Positions 1-6,437 of a stretch of DNA of 13,267 bases are shown here, piece by piece (positions within the stretch are counted from its first letter, which is position 1; each line of letters begins with the position of its first letter). The notes beneath the pieces were generated by a model. That model ran no database searches. It saw nothing but the letters and a program-made list of their open reading frames with translations, and was not told where the DNA came from. The DNA lies in assembly GCA_002299245.1 (NCBI GenBank), contig DBOI01000117.1:1-13267 (forward strand). The letters are read 5' to 3'. This DNA comes from Hydrogenovibrio sp. UBA650 (GTDB lineage: Bacteria; Pseudomonadota; Gammaproteobacteria; Thiomicrospirales; Thiomicrospiraceae). A program made the position numbers and the translations under genes.

Positions 1-54
1 CTCGATCAGGGGAAGAGCCGTTAATTTATATTTCAATATATTTATCCTAAGGAG

Positions 55-60
55 TAGAAT
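55..60 (+). promoter_or_regulatory. Weak candidate -10 box upstream of argC
   Basis: TAGAAT lies 39 bases before the preferred argC ATG. The best -35 candidate at an 18-base spacing is TTCAAT (31-36), only three of six matches to consensus. The surrounding stretch is A/T-rich and shows no convincing ArgR box. Transcription could equally enter from an upstream gene outside the window. Confidence 0.25.
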
Positions 61-84
61 ACACCCCCAAAATTAAGATTTATT

Positions 85-90
85 AAGAGA
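85..90 (+). promoter_or_regulatory. Ribosome binding site deciding the argC start
   Basis: AAGAGA ends 9 bases before the ATG at 100 but only 3 bases before the in-frame TTG at 94. The normal spacing therefore favours the ATG. The longer TTG reading would add only two residues. Confidence 0.5.
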
Positions 91-99
91 TTATTGAAG

Positions 100-1143
100 A
101 TGGCAGATATTAAGGTCGGAATCGTAGGTGGAACAGGTTATACAGGCGTCGAGTTGCTGAGAATTCTTGCAGCTCACCCTCAGGCAGAAGTTCAAGCGAT
201 CACTTCTCGTAGTGAGATGGGAGTTCGTGTCGATGAGATGTATCCAAACTTACGTGGTTTCTATGACCTGGCTTTTACTGAACCGGATGTCGATGTACTT
301 AAGGCTTGTGATATTGTCTTCTTTGCGACACCACATGGTGTCGCCATGAGTATGGCTGAAGACTTAACATCTGCCGGTGTCAAAGTAATCGATTTGGCCG
401 CGGATTTCAGAATTACTGATTTAGATGTCTGGGCAAAATGGTACGGTTTTGAACATACATGCCCTCAGATTATGCAACAGGTTGCCTATGGGATGCCTGA
501 GCTATTCAGAGATGAAATTAAGCAGGCCAATGTCATTGCTAACCCTGGTTGCTATCCAACAAGCATCCTTTTGGCACTAAAACCACTGATTGATGCTCAA
601 GCAATTGAGTTGACAGGGATTATTGCCGACGGTAAATCAGGTGTTAGCGGTGCAGGTAAAGGTGCCAATGTTGCCATGTTGGCCGCGGAGATGAGTGAGA
701 GCTTTAAAGCCTATGGCGTTGCCGGCCATCGCCATCAACCTGAAATGAAGGATAAGTTAGACATTCTAACGGGTCAGGATGTCGATCTGACTTTCGTTCC
801 ACATTTGGTACCGATGATTCGTGGAATGGAGTCCACTATCTATGCAACCCTGGCAAAGGATTTGTCACAGCAACAGCTGCAAGAGATCTTTGAAAAAGCC
901 TACGTGGATGAGTACTTCGTTGATGTGATGCCTTCGGGCAGCTTGCCGGAAACCAGAATGGCTAAGGGTTCAAATATGTGTCGTCTCTCGGTATTCCGTC
1001 CACAGGGTGGCAGACTGGTAGTCATAACATCTGTAATCGATAATCTGGTTAAAGGTGCAGCAGGTCAAGCTATACAGAATATGAATATTCTATTTGATTT
1101 GCCAGAGCAGACTGGGCTTACACAAGTCGCCTTGCTTCCGTAA
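100..1143 (+). CDS. argC: N-acetyl-gamma-glutamyl-phosphate reductase
   Basis: Cytoplasmic enzyme of arginine biosynthesis. It reduces N-acetylglutamyl-5-phosphate to the semialdehyde with NADPH. Seen (ATG numbering, 347 aa): the dinucleotide-binding glycine loop GIVGGTGYTG at the N-terminus, the catalytic-cysteine motif NPGCYPTS with C151, the GKSGVSGAGKG loop near 178-188, and the histidine segment GHRHQPEM (209-216) that carries the likely acid/base His. Length fits the type I ArgC family (about 335-345 aa). The ATG at 100 is preferred over a TTG six bases upstream because of ribosome-binding-site spacing. The gene stands upstream of erpA with a 140-base gap holding a separate promoter, so it is probably not strictly co-transcribed with it. 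argC also lies close to erpA in Pseudomonas. Identification is very secure; only the exact start is open. Confidence 0.96.
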   Translation: MADIKVGIVGGTGYTGVELLRILAAHPQAEVQAITSRSEMGVRVDEMYPNLRGFYDLAFTEPDVDVLKACDIVFFATPHGVAMSMAEDLTSAGVKVIDLAADFRITDLDVWAKWYGFEHTCPQIMQQVAYGMPELFRDEIKQANVIANPGCYPTSILLALKPLIDAQAIELTGIIADGKSGVSGAGKGANVAMLAAEMSESFKAYGVAGHRHQPEMKDKLDILTGQDVDLTFVPHLVPMIRGMESTIYATLAKDLSQQQLQEIFEKAYVDEYFVDVMPSGSLPETRMAKGSNMCRLSVFRPQGGRLVVITSVIDNLVKGAAGQAIQNMNILFDLPEQTGLTQVALLP

Positions 1144-1198
1144 TCATTTTTGCAAACAGCTATATAAAATAAACTGAAAAGAGTCGGATTTGGATTTT

Positions 1199-1207
1199 TG
1201 ATATAAT
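1199..1207 (+). promoter_or_regulatory. Extended -10 promoter for erpA
   Basis: TGATATAAT combines a perfect TATAAT hexamer (1202-1207) with the TGn extension, which can compensate for a missing -35; no good TTGACA-like box sits 16-18 bases upstream. Transcription would start near 1214 and leave a leader of about 70 bases. I looked for an IscR-type site in the leader and saw no clear match. Confidence 0.55.
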
Positions 1208-1283
1208 CTGCAAATAAATTGGTTTGTGGTTGTTGCACTGTGGTTAGCTACAAGCCTACTAAAAGAATGATAGGGGGGCAGAG

Positions 1284-1625
1284 ATGTCTGATATTCCAAA
1301 ACCTTTGAACTTTACAGAAGCAGCAGCATCTAAAGTCAGTGGCTTGATAGAGGATGAGAATAATCCGGAATTAAAGCTACGAGTCTATATTACCGGCGGT
1401 GGTTGTTCTGGGTTTCAGTATGGTTTTACTTTCGATGAAAGCCAGGCCGATGACGATACTGTAGTAACTAAAGATGGTGTAACTCTACTAGTTGATTCCA
1501 TGAGTTTTCAATATCTTATGGGTGCAAAAATTGATTATCTAGAAGATTTACAGGGCGCACGCTTTGTTATCGAAAACCCAAATGCCACGACCACTTGTGG
1601 ATGCGGATCTTCATTTAGTGTTTAG
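1284..1625 (+). CDS. erpA: Iron-sulfur cluster insertion protein ErpA (A-type carrier)
   Basis: Small cytoplasmic A-type carrier that receives Fe-S clusters and delivers them to apo-proteins. In E. coli it is needed for the isoprenoid enzymes IspG/IspH. The three cluster-ligand cysteines are present: C41 in GGGCSGFQYGF, and C105 and C107 in the tail TTCGCGSSFSV. At 113 aa it nearly equals E. coli ErpA (114 aa). The shared N-terminus (MSD...PL.FT.AAA.KV) and the NPNATTTCGCGSSFS tail mark it as ErpA rather than IscA or SufA. An A/G-rich ribosome binding site (AGGGGGG, about 1272-1278) precedes the ATG. It has its own extended -10 promoter and ends in a hairpin terminator, so it looks monocistronic. 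No isc or suf genes are adjacent; its place near argC and anmK matches the Pseudomonas order. Confidence 0.97.
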   Translation: MSDIPKPLNFTEAAASKVSGLIEDENNPELKLRVYITGGGCSGFQYGFTFDESQADDDTVVTKDGVTLLVDSMSFQYLMGAKIDYLEDLQGARFVIENPNATTTCGCGSSFSV

Positions 1626-1656
1626 TAATTAAACAGAATAATAAAAGCAAAATTTA

Positions 1657-1664
1657 ACAGGCCT
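1657..1664 (+). repeat. ACAGGCCT word, copy 1 (intergenic)
   Basis: Sits at the 5' edge of the erpA terminator, so the last four bases form the start of the hairpin stem. Preceded by AAAATTTA. Confidence 0.5.
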
Positions 1665-1694
1665 CGAACAATTTGTTCGGGGCTCGTTTTTTTT
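1661..1694 (+). terminator. Rho-independent terminator after erpA
   Basis: A 10-bp stem (1661-1670 pairing with 1674-1683, one G-U pair, three-base loop ATT) is followed three bases later by eight T (1687-1694). It lies 36 bases after the erpA stop. The next base after the T-run begins the AGGA ribosome binding site of citrate synthase, so the hairpin could also act as a leader attenuator for that gene. Confidence 0.85.
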
Positions 1695-1705
1695 AGGACA
1701 ACTAT

Positions 1706-2878
1706 ATGCAATACATTCCGGGTTTAGCTGGTATTCCAGCTACTGAATCACAAATCTCTTACATTGACGGTCAAAAAGGTTTGTTAACCTATCGCGGCTA
1801 TAACATTCAGGAACTGGCTGAGTATTCAAGTTTTGAAGAGACGACTCTTTTACTTCTGTTCGGAGAGTTGCCGACTAAGGATGAATTACAGCTGTTTGAT
1901 AGTCAGCTTCGAGAGAATCGCCGGGTTAAGTACAATATCCGCGAAATCATGAAAAACCTGCCTTCAACCACTCACCCTATGCACATGCTTCAGGTGGTTG
2001 TTGCCAGTCTTGCAAGCTTTTATCCAAGCACTGAATATATGTCTGGTGGTACAGAAAACCAAAAATATGTAAATGATGTAACCATTAAGATCATTTCACA
2101 TATGGCTACCCTGGTGGCGAGTTGGGAGTATATGCGCAATGGTTACGATCCGATTGAACCGCGCAAAGATCTAAACTATGCCGAGAACTTTCTGTATATG
2201 TTGACTGGTGAAGAGCCGGATAAAGACTGGGCTCGCTTATTAGATGCCATTCTGATTCTGCATGCTGAACATACAATCAATGCATCGACTTTTACCACCA
2301 TGGTGACGGGTTCGACACTTGCAAATCCTTGTTCAGTAATCGCTTCGGCGATTGCGTCTCTATCTGGTCCCCTGCATGGCGGAGCCAACCAAAAAGTTAT
2401 CGAAATGCTTGATGAAATTGGCTCACCTGAAAATGCTCGTGCCTATGTAGAAGAGCGTTTAACCGAGAAAAAAGTCATTTGGGGAATGGGGCATCGCGAG
2501 TATAAAACCAAAGACCCGCGAGCCTCTATTTTGCAAAAATTGTCATCGGAAATTTTGGAAAGAAAGTCTGAAGCAGGAGAGCTATCGAGAGCATTTGAAA
2601 CCGCTAAAGAGGTAGAGAAAGTCTGTCTTGAACTGCTGGCTCATAAAGGGGTTTATCCAAATGTAGATTTCTACTCCGGAATTCTTTACAAAGAGATGGG
2701 CTTCGATCCTGGCTTATTTACGCCTATATTTGCGGTGGCTCGTTCTGCCGGCTGGATGGCACATTGGCGTGAGCAATTGCAAGAAAATAAGATATTTCGT
2801 CCTACTCAAATCTATAAGGGTGCGGGTAATCTCTGTTATATCCCGGTTGACCAGAGAGGCACCGGTAGCGCTTCATAA
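1706..2878 (+). CDS. gltA: Citrate synthase (short, dimeric-type)
   Basis: Condenses oxaloacetate and acetyl-CoA to citrate at the entry of the TCA cycle, in the cytoplasm. The catalytic triad is visible: H224 in GPLHGGAN, H263 in GMGHREYK and D321 in PNVDFYSG. At 390 aa it lacks the N-terminal extension of the E. coli-type hexameric enzyme (about 427 aa). It begins directly with the IPGLAGIPATES-type segment found in short citrate synthases of Gram-positive bacteria, archaea and some proteobacteria, so NADH-sensitive hexameric regulation is unlikely (inference). A 2-methylcitrate synthase is the main alternative, but no prp genes are near. AGGA (1695-1698) gives good spacing to the ATG. There is almost no room for a promoter between the upstream terminator and the ATG. 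It converges on anmK with a 10-base gap. The symbol gltA is used in the general sense. Confidence 0.9.
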   Translation: MQYIPGLAGIPATESQISYIDGQKGLLTYRGYNIQELAEYSSFEETTLLLLFGELPTKDELQLFDSQLRENRRVKYNIREIMKNLPSTTHPMHMLQVVVASLASFYPSTEYMSGGTENQKYVNDVTIKIISHMATLVASWEYMRNGYDPIEPRKDLNYAENFLYMLTGEEPDKDWARLLDAILILHAEHTINASTFTTMVTGSTLANPCSVIASAIASLSGPLHGGANQKVIEMLDEIGSPENARAYVEERLTEKKVIWGMGHREYKTKDPRASILQKLSSEILERKSEAGELSRAFETAKEVEKVCLELLAHKGVYPNVDFYSGILYKEMGFDPGLFTPIFAVARSAGWMAHWREQLQENKIFRPTQIYKGAGNLCYIPVDQRGTGSAS

Positions 2879-2888
2879 TTTAGTTTAT

Positions 2889-4010
2889 TTATGGATGCCA
2901 GATGCCACCCAGAACCGCATCTCGGCTTGCTCCGGTAACCGCTGATAATTTAACAGGCCTGTTATTTATTCTTTGTTGCGCCAACCAGGCGCACATCATG
3001 GCTTCAACCGCGTTAGGATTGATTTCTTTTTCTATGCTGCTGGCAACCTTGTGATTCGGCAGGTGTTGCTGAATCCGAGATATTAAATTTCGATTATAAG
3101 CGCCTCCACCAACAATCCAAATATTGGTTTTACTGGCCTCATTCAAGTCCAAGGTTTTAACTTGTTGAGCAATTGAGGTAGCAGTCAGCTCGCTGAGCGT
3201 AGACATTAAATCGCCTACCGAGATTTCTAGTTTGAGTTCATTGACTACTTTTTTTACCCAGTTGAGGTTAAAGCTTTCTCGGCCGGTACTTTTTGGACCT
3301 GATTGGTTAAAAAACGGGTGAAGAAGGAGTTGTTGCAGAAGCTGAGATTGAACCTGGCCTTTTTCAGCGATACTCCCATCTCTGTCAAACGCCTGATCGA
3401 ATTTCTGCTGGCTCAACTGGTCCATAATCGAATTGCCAGGCCCTGTATCCCAGCCGATAGCAGGCTGATTGCTGTTTGCAGGAGGGATTAAACTTAAGTT
3501 GGCAATGCCTCCTATATTGACCGCTAGCTGAGTACTTTCAGAGCTGAAAAGGTATTTGTGAAAAGCGGGGGCAAACGGTGCTCCCTGCCCACCTAGGGCC
3601 ATATCGTCAACTCTAAAGTCGGCGACTGTTGTTACAGCTGTCTGTTTGGCAATAAAAGCAGGGTGACCAATTTGGAGTGTCATCGGTATATCAGGGGCGT
3701 GGTAAATGGTTTGACCATGACTGCCAATCGCGCTGAGGCTTTCTGGGGCCAGCTTGTGTTTTTTAATGAGTTTAGCGGCGGCCTGGTAAAACTGTTGAGC
3801 TACCTCATAATTTAGTTTTGCAAGGCCTTCAAAACTGATACTGGTCTGTTGATTTAACTCGATAAGTTGTGCAGAAATTTTGCTTGGTAACGGATGTTCA
3901 ATGAAGTCGACTAAATGGATCGAATCATTGAATATTTCAATTAGTGCGGCATCAACTCCATCAGCACTGGTTCCCGACATTAGCCCAATATAGAGTTCGC
4001 CGTTATTCAC
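2889..4010 (-). CDS. anmK: Anhydro-N-acetylmuramic acid kinase
   Basis: Cytoplasmic kinase of cell-wall recycling. It opens and phosphorylates 1,6-anhydro-MurNAc to MurNAc-6-phosphate. Family marks in order: GLMSGTSADGVDAAL (9-23), GSHGQTIYH (97-104), DFRVDDMALGGQGAPFAP (131-148), NIGGIANLS (165-173), GWDTGPGN with the expected catalytic D188, GRESFN, and VGGGAYN near the C-terminus. Its 373 aa match the usual length (about 370). The start is GTG at 4010-4008. Its G is also the last base of the upstream peptidase TAG stop, giving a TAGTG one-base overlap that implies translational coupling. The M23 endopeptidase plus AnmK pairing is known from Pseudomonas and links wall cleavage to recycling of the released sugar. 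Confidence 0.96.
   Translation of the reverse strand: MNNGELYIGLMSGTSADGVDAALIEIFNDSIHLVDFIEHPLPSKISAQLIELNQQTSISFEGLAKLNYEVAQQFYQAAAKLIKKHKLAPESLSAIGSHGQTIYHAPDIPMTLQIGHPAFIAKQTAVTTVADFRVDDMALGGQGAPFAPAFHKYLFSSESTQLAVNIGGIANLSLIPPANSNQPAIGWDTGPGNSIMDQLSQQKFDQAFDRDGSIAEKGQVQSQLLQQLLLHPFFNQSGPKSTGRESFNLNWVKKVVNELKLEISVGDLMSTLSELTATSIAQQVKTLDLNEASKTNIWIVGGGAYNRNLISRIQQHLPNHKVASSIEKEINPNAVEAMMCAWLAQQRINNRPVKLSAVTGASRDAVLGGIWHP
2953..2962. repeat. ACAGGCCT word, copy 2 (palindromic form, inside anmK)
   Basis: Here the word is extended to ACAGGCCTGT, a perfect palindrome that reads as a site on both strands. On the + strand it follows ATAATTTA. It lies in codons for the AnmK C-terminal region. 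Confidence 0.45.
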
Positions 4011-5305
4011 TATTCAAAACTCTGAGCCAACTGAGTCGATTGTCGATCTATGCGATCAAGTTGGGTGAGAAGAAACTTACTCTTCTGTTTAAACATTGTC
4101 TTGTATTTTTTCGGCACTGGGCCAGCAGCGGGAAATTTAACTTTCAATGGATCGACATGCTTGCCTCTAATTCGGAACTCATAGTGCAGATGGACGCCGG
4201 TCGCAAGGCCTGTTTTCCCCATGTATCCAATTACTTTGCCTTGATTGACGTATTGGCCTTTTTTGTATTTACCAAACTTGTTAAGGTGGCCATAGAGGGT
4301 AACGTATTTACCAGCGTGCTGTATTTTTATGTAGCGGCCATAACCACGAGCCCAACCACGTTCAATAATTTTGCCGTTACCGGTTGCTCGAATCGGAGTA
4401 TTTAGTGGACCTCCGTAATCGACGCCACGGTGAGATCGCCATTTTTTTAGAACCGGATGAAATCTTCTCGGGTTGAATTTTGAGGTGATGCGGACATAAT
4501 CAACCGGGTTACGCAAAAAAGCTTTTTTCAGGTTTTTACCATCGCTGTTGTAATAGCCAATAAGTTTGTCCTTGGTCCTAAGAATGAAAGCATTGTGATC
4601 TTCTTTACCGCCGTTCGTAGTTATTTGTGCGGCAAGAATGTCGCCATCACCAATATATTCTCCATTAAGGTATTTTGTTTCATAAATAACTTTAAAGGTG
4701 TCGCCTTTGCGAAGTTCACGAATAAAGTCGATATCCCATGCAAACATGTCTGCCAGATTCATCACGCTTTTAGCACTCAATCCTGCTCGTTTAGCGGCGG
4801 GATAAAAAGCACCATTGATTATTCCAAAAGCAGTTTCAGTTCGAATTTCGACCTGTTGCTTTTGTTCAATGATCTTGTAACCGTTATCACTTTTAACGAC
4901 CTCATAAGCCAGAGTTTGGCTTTTTGGGTAGAGTATTTTTTGCAGCTGGTAATTCTTGTCCACCCAGACATTAATCTCATCACCAACTTTTAAATTAGTT
5001 ATTTTCTTACTGTTGTTTAAACGCCCAATTTGATAGGTTGTTTTGGCGGAAACATTGGCTTTGTCAAGTAAGGTACTAAGAGATTCGTTTTTGCCAACTT
5101 TGAATTTATGTAACTGCCAGTTAGAGGTGGTTTTTTCTTCTTTAAGAGGGTTCTTTTTTTCAACACCCAAAGTTTCAAGGGGCGGCAGAGGAAGGACGCT
5201 GGTTTTATACTCGTGGTCTTCGGAAGACTTGGTCGGGAGAGCAAATAATGCCGCGGACGCGGAGAGGGCAAATGAAATCAATAAAATCTTTGACAGTTTA
5301 GTCAC
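4010..5305 (-). CDS. mepM: M23 family murein DD-endopeptidase (MepM-like)
   Basis: Predicted periplasmic zinc peptidase that cuts peptidoglycan cross-links to let the wall grow. Residues 1-23 look like a signal peptide (MTKLSK, hydrophobic stretch, ASAALFA) and could also stay as a membrane anchor. An OapA/LysM-like domain spans about 65-115, an intermediate domain about 155-275, and the M23 LytM domain about 275-390. Zinc and catalytic residues are intact: H292 and D296 in HRGVDYGG, H340 in TLYGHL, and H372/H374 in GVHLHYEF. So this is an active enzyme, not an EnvC/NlpD-type activator. Length 431 aa against about 440 for E. coli MepM. The start is GTG with an AAGAAG ribosome binding site six bases before it and a perfect TATAAT further upstream. 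It leads the operon with anmK. Confidence 0.9.
   Translation of the reverse strand: MTKLSKILLISFALSASAALFALPTKSSEDHEYKTSVLPLPPLETLGVEKKNPLKEEKTTSNWQLHKFKVGKNESLSTLLDKANVSAKTTYQIGRLNNSKKITNLKVGDEINVWVDKNYQLQKILYPKSQTLAYEVVKSDNGYKIIEQKQQVEIRTETAFGIINGAFYPAAKRAGLSAKSVMNLADMFAWDIDFIRELRKGDTFKVIYETKYLNGEYIGDGDILAAQITTNGGKEDHNAFILRTKDKLIGYYNSDGKNLKKAFLRNPVDYVRITSKFNPRRFHPVLKKWRSHRGVDYGGPLNTPIRATGNGKIIERGWARGYGRYIKIQHAGKYVTLYGHLNKFGKYKKGQYVNQGKVIGYMGKTGLATGVHLHYEFRIRGKHVDPLKVKFPAAGPVPKKYKTMFKQKSKFLLTQLDRIDRQSTQLAQSFE
4206..4213 (-). repeat. ACAGGCCT word, copy 3 (inside the M23 peptidase gene)
   Basis: Reads ACAGGCCT on the minus strand after GGGGAAA, within the catalytic-domain codons around residue 366. 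Confidence 0.45.
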
Positions 5306-5357
5306 GTAAAACTTCTTTTAGCTCTTAAGTAGAATATAGTTTCATGGATTGCACTCC

Positions 5358-5363
5358 ATTATA
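5358..5363 (-). promoter_or_regulatory. -10 box of the mepM-anmK operon promoter
   Basis: On the minus strand this is a perfect TATAAT. The hexamer 17 bases further upstream is ATGTAA (three of six matches to TTGACA). Transcription would start near 5351 and leave a leader of about 45 bases before the GTG at 5305. Confidence 0.5.
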
Positions 5364-5386
5364 AACAATCAAACCACTGATTACAT

Positions 5387-5421
5387 GGTTTTTCAAGGCC
5401 TGTAAAACAGCTTAAAAAACC
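5387..5421. repeat. Imperfect inverted repeat between divergent promoters
   Basis: The arms 5387-5403 and 5407-5421 pair over 15 bp with one mismatch and a two-base bulge around an AAA loop. The outer arms are GGTTTTT and AAAAAACC. It lies between the mepM -10 (5358-5363) and the glyQ -10 (5456-5461), so it could bind a regulator acting on both. It lacks the GC-rich stem and terminal T-run of a normal terminator and no gene ends here. Function unknown. Confidence 0.5.
5396..5403 (-). repeat. ACAGGCCT word, copy 4 (intergenic)
   Basis: Minus-strand copy after TGTTTT, forming part of the left arm of the inverted repeat between mepM and glyQ. Confidence 0.5.
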
Positions 5422-5455
5422 TGGCTTATGAAACAGATAAACCAAGAAAATACGT

Positions 5456-5461
5456 TATAAT
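5456..5461 (+). promoter_or_regulatory. -10 box of the glyQS promoter
   Basis: Perfect TATAAT about 49 bases before the chosen glyQ start. No good -35 hexamer is seen at 16-18 bases upstream (AACAGA or CAGATA there), and the TGn extension is not matched. No T-box-like leader is visible in the short 5' region. Confidence 0.45.
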
Positions 5462-5497
5462 TAGCCGGTTTAATTTTTAATTTTCGGAAAGTTTTAT

Positions 5498-5502
5498 AGA
5501 GG
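5498..5502 (+). promoter_or_regulatory. Ribosome binding site deciding the glyQ start
   Basis: AGAGG ends 8 bases before the GTG at 5511 and only 2 bases before the in-frame TTG at 5505. GTG is therefore the likely start. Confidence 0.55.
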
Positions 5503-5510
5503 TTTTGATT

Positions 5511-6437
5511 GTGTCAGCACAAGCAGCAACAGATATTCGCACATTTCAGGGGTTGATTCAGACCTTGCAGGCTTACTGGGCAGAGCATGGTTGTGTGGTA
5601 ATGCAGCCTTATGACAATGAAATGGGGGCGGGTACATTCCATCCGGCAACCTTTTTAAGATCAATTGGTCCCGAGCCATGGCGTGCAGCTTATGTTCAGC
5701 CTTGTCGTCGCCCAACAGATGGCCGTTATGGTGAGAACCCAAACCGCTTGCAGCACTATTACCAGTTTCAGGTAATGTTAAAACCTTCACCTGACAATAT
5801 TCAGGAACTGTATCTCGACTCTTTACGTGTCATGGGTATTGATCCTCTGGAACACGATATCCGCTTTGTAGAAGATAACTGGGAGTCGCCAACACTAGGT
5901 GCCTGGGGACTCGGTTGGGAAGTTTGGATGAACGGTATGGAGGTGACTCAGTTCACTTACTTCCAGCAGGTTGGCGGTTTGGAGTGTCGTCCCGTAACTG
6001 GTGAGATTACCTATGGCCTTGAACGTATCGCCATGTATTTACAAGGTGTCAACTCTGTTTATGATTTGACATGGGTTGATGGTCCTGACGGCAAAGTCAC
6101 TTATGGCGATGTATTCCATCAGAATGAAGTTGAGATGTCTGCCTATAACTTTGAAAAAGCTGATACCGAAAAACTATTCCGCACCTTTGATGAGTGCGAA
6201 GAGATCTTTGCCAAACTGGTTGAGGATAAGTTGCCTCTTCCGGCCTATGAGATGGTGTTGAAGGCTTCACACGCTTTTAACATGCTAGATGCACGTCATG
6301 CGATCAGTGTTACTGAGAGAGCGCGTTTTATTGGACGTGTTCGTACTATGGCCCGTCAAATTGCTGAAGCCTATTATGAAGGTCGTGAAGCCTTAGGATT
6401 CCCGCTGGTAAAAGACTCAACTAAGGAGGCTAAATAA
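5511..6437 (+). CDS. glyQ: Glycyl-tRNA synthetase alpha subunit
   Basis: Catalytic subunit of the bacterial alpha2beta2 glycyl-tRNA synthetase. It activates glycine with ATP and, with GlyS, charges tRNA-Gly. Hallmarks are the FQGLIQTLQAYW start, AAYVQPCRRPTDGRYGENPN, QHYYQFQVMLKPSPDNIQ, and DIRFVEDNWESPTLGAWGLG through GGLECRPVTGEITYGLER, all near-identical to E. coli GlyQ. Length 308 aa from the GTG at 5511 (E. coli 303); a TTG two codons earlier is possible but poorly placed for the ribosome binding site. It leads the glyQ-glyS operon behind its own TATAAT. Its TAA overlaps the glyS ATG by one base (TAATG), which helps equal subunit synthesis. Confidence 0.97.
   Translation: MSAQAATDIRTFQGLIQTLQAYWAEHGCVVMQPYDNEMGAGTFHPATFLRSIGPEPWRAAYVQPCRRPTDGRYGENPNRLQHYYQFQVMLKPSPDNIQELYLDSLRVMGIDPLEHDIRFVEDNWESPTLGAWGLGWEVWMNGMEVTQFTYFQQVGGLECRPVTGEITYGLERIAMYLQGVNSVYDLTWVDGPDGKVTYGDVFHQNEVEMSAYNFEKADTEKLFRTFDECEEIFAKLVEDKLPLPAYEMVLKASHAFNMLDARHAISVTERARFIGRVRTMARQIAEAYYEGREALGFPLVKDSTKEAK

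Noticed and set aside
1..77. Possible tail of an upstream gene on the + strand
   Set aside because: All three frames are open from the left edge for a short way (stops near 24, 50 and 77), but the fragments are too short to recognise or to choose between.
1208..1283. IscR-type operator in the erpA leader
   Set aside because: GTGGTTG/GTGGTTA partial repeats are present but do not match the known type 1 or type 2 IscR patterns.
5017..5309. Long open frames antisense or out of frame to the M23 peptidase and other genes
   Set aside because: They overlap confidently assigned genes and have no recognisable protein features.
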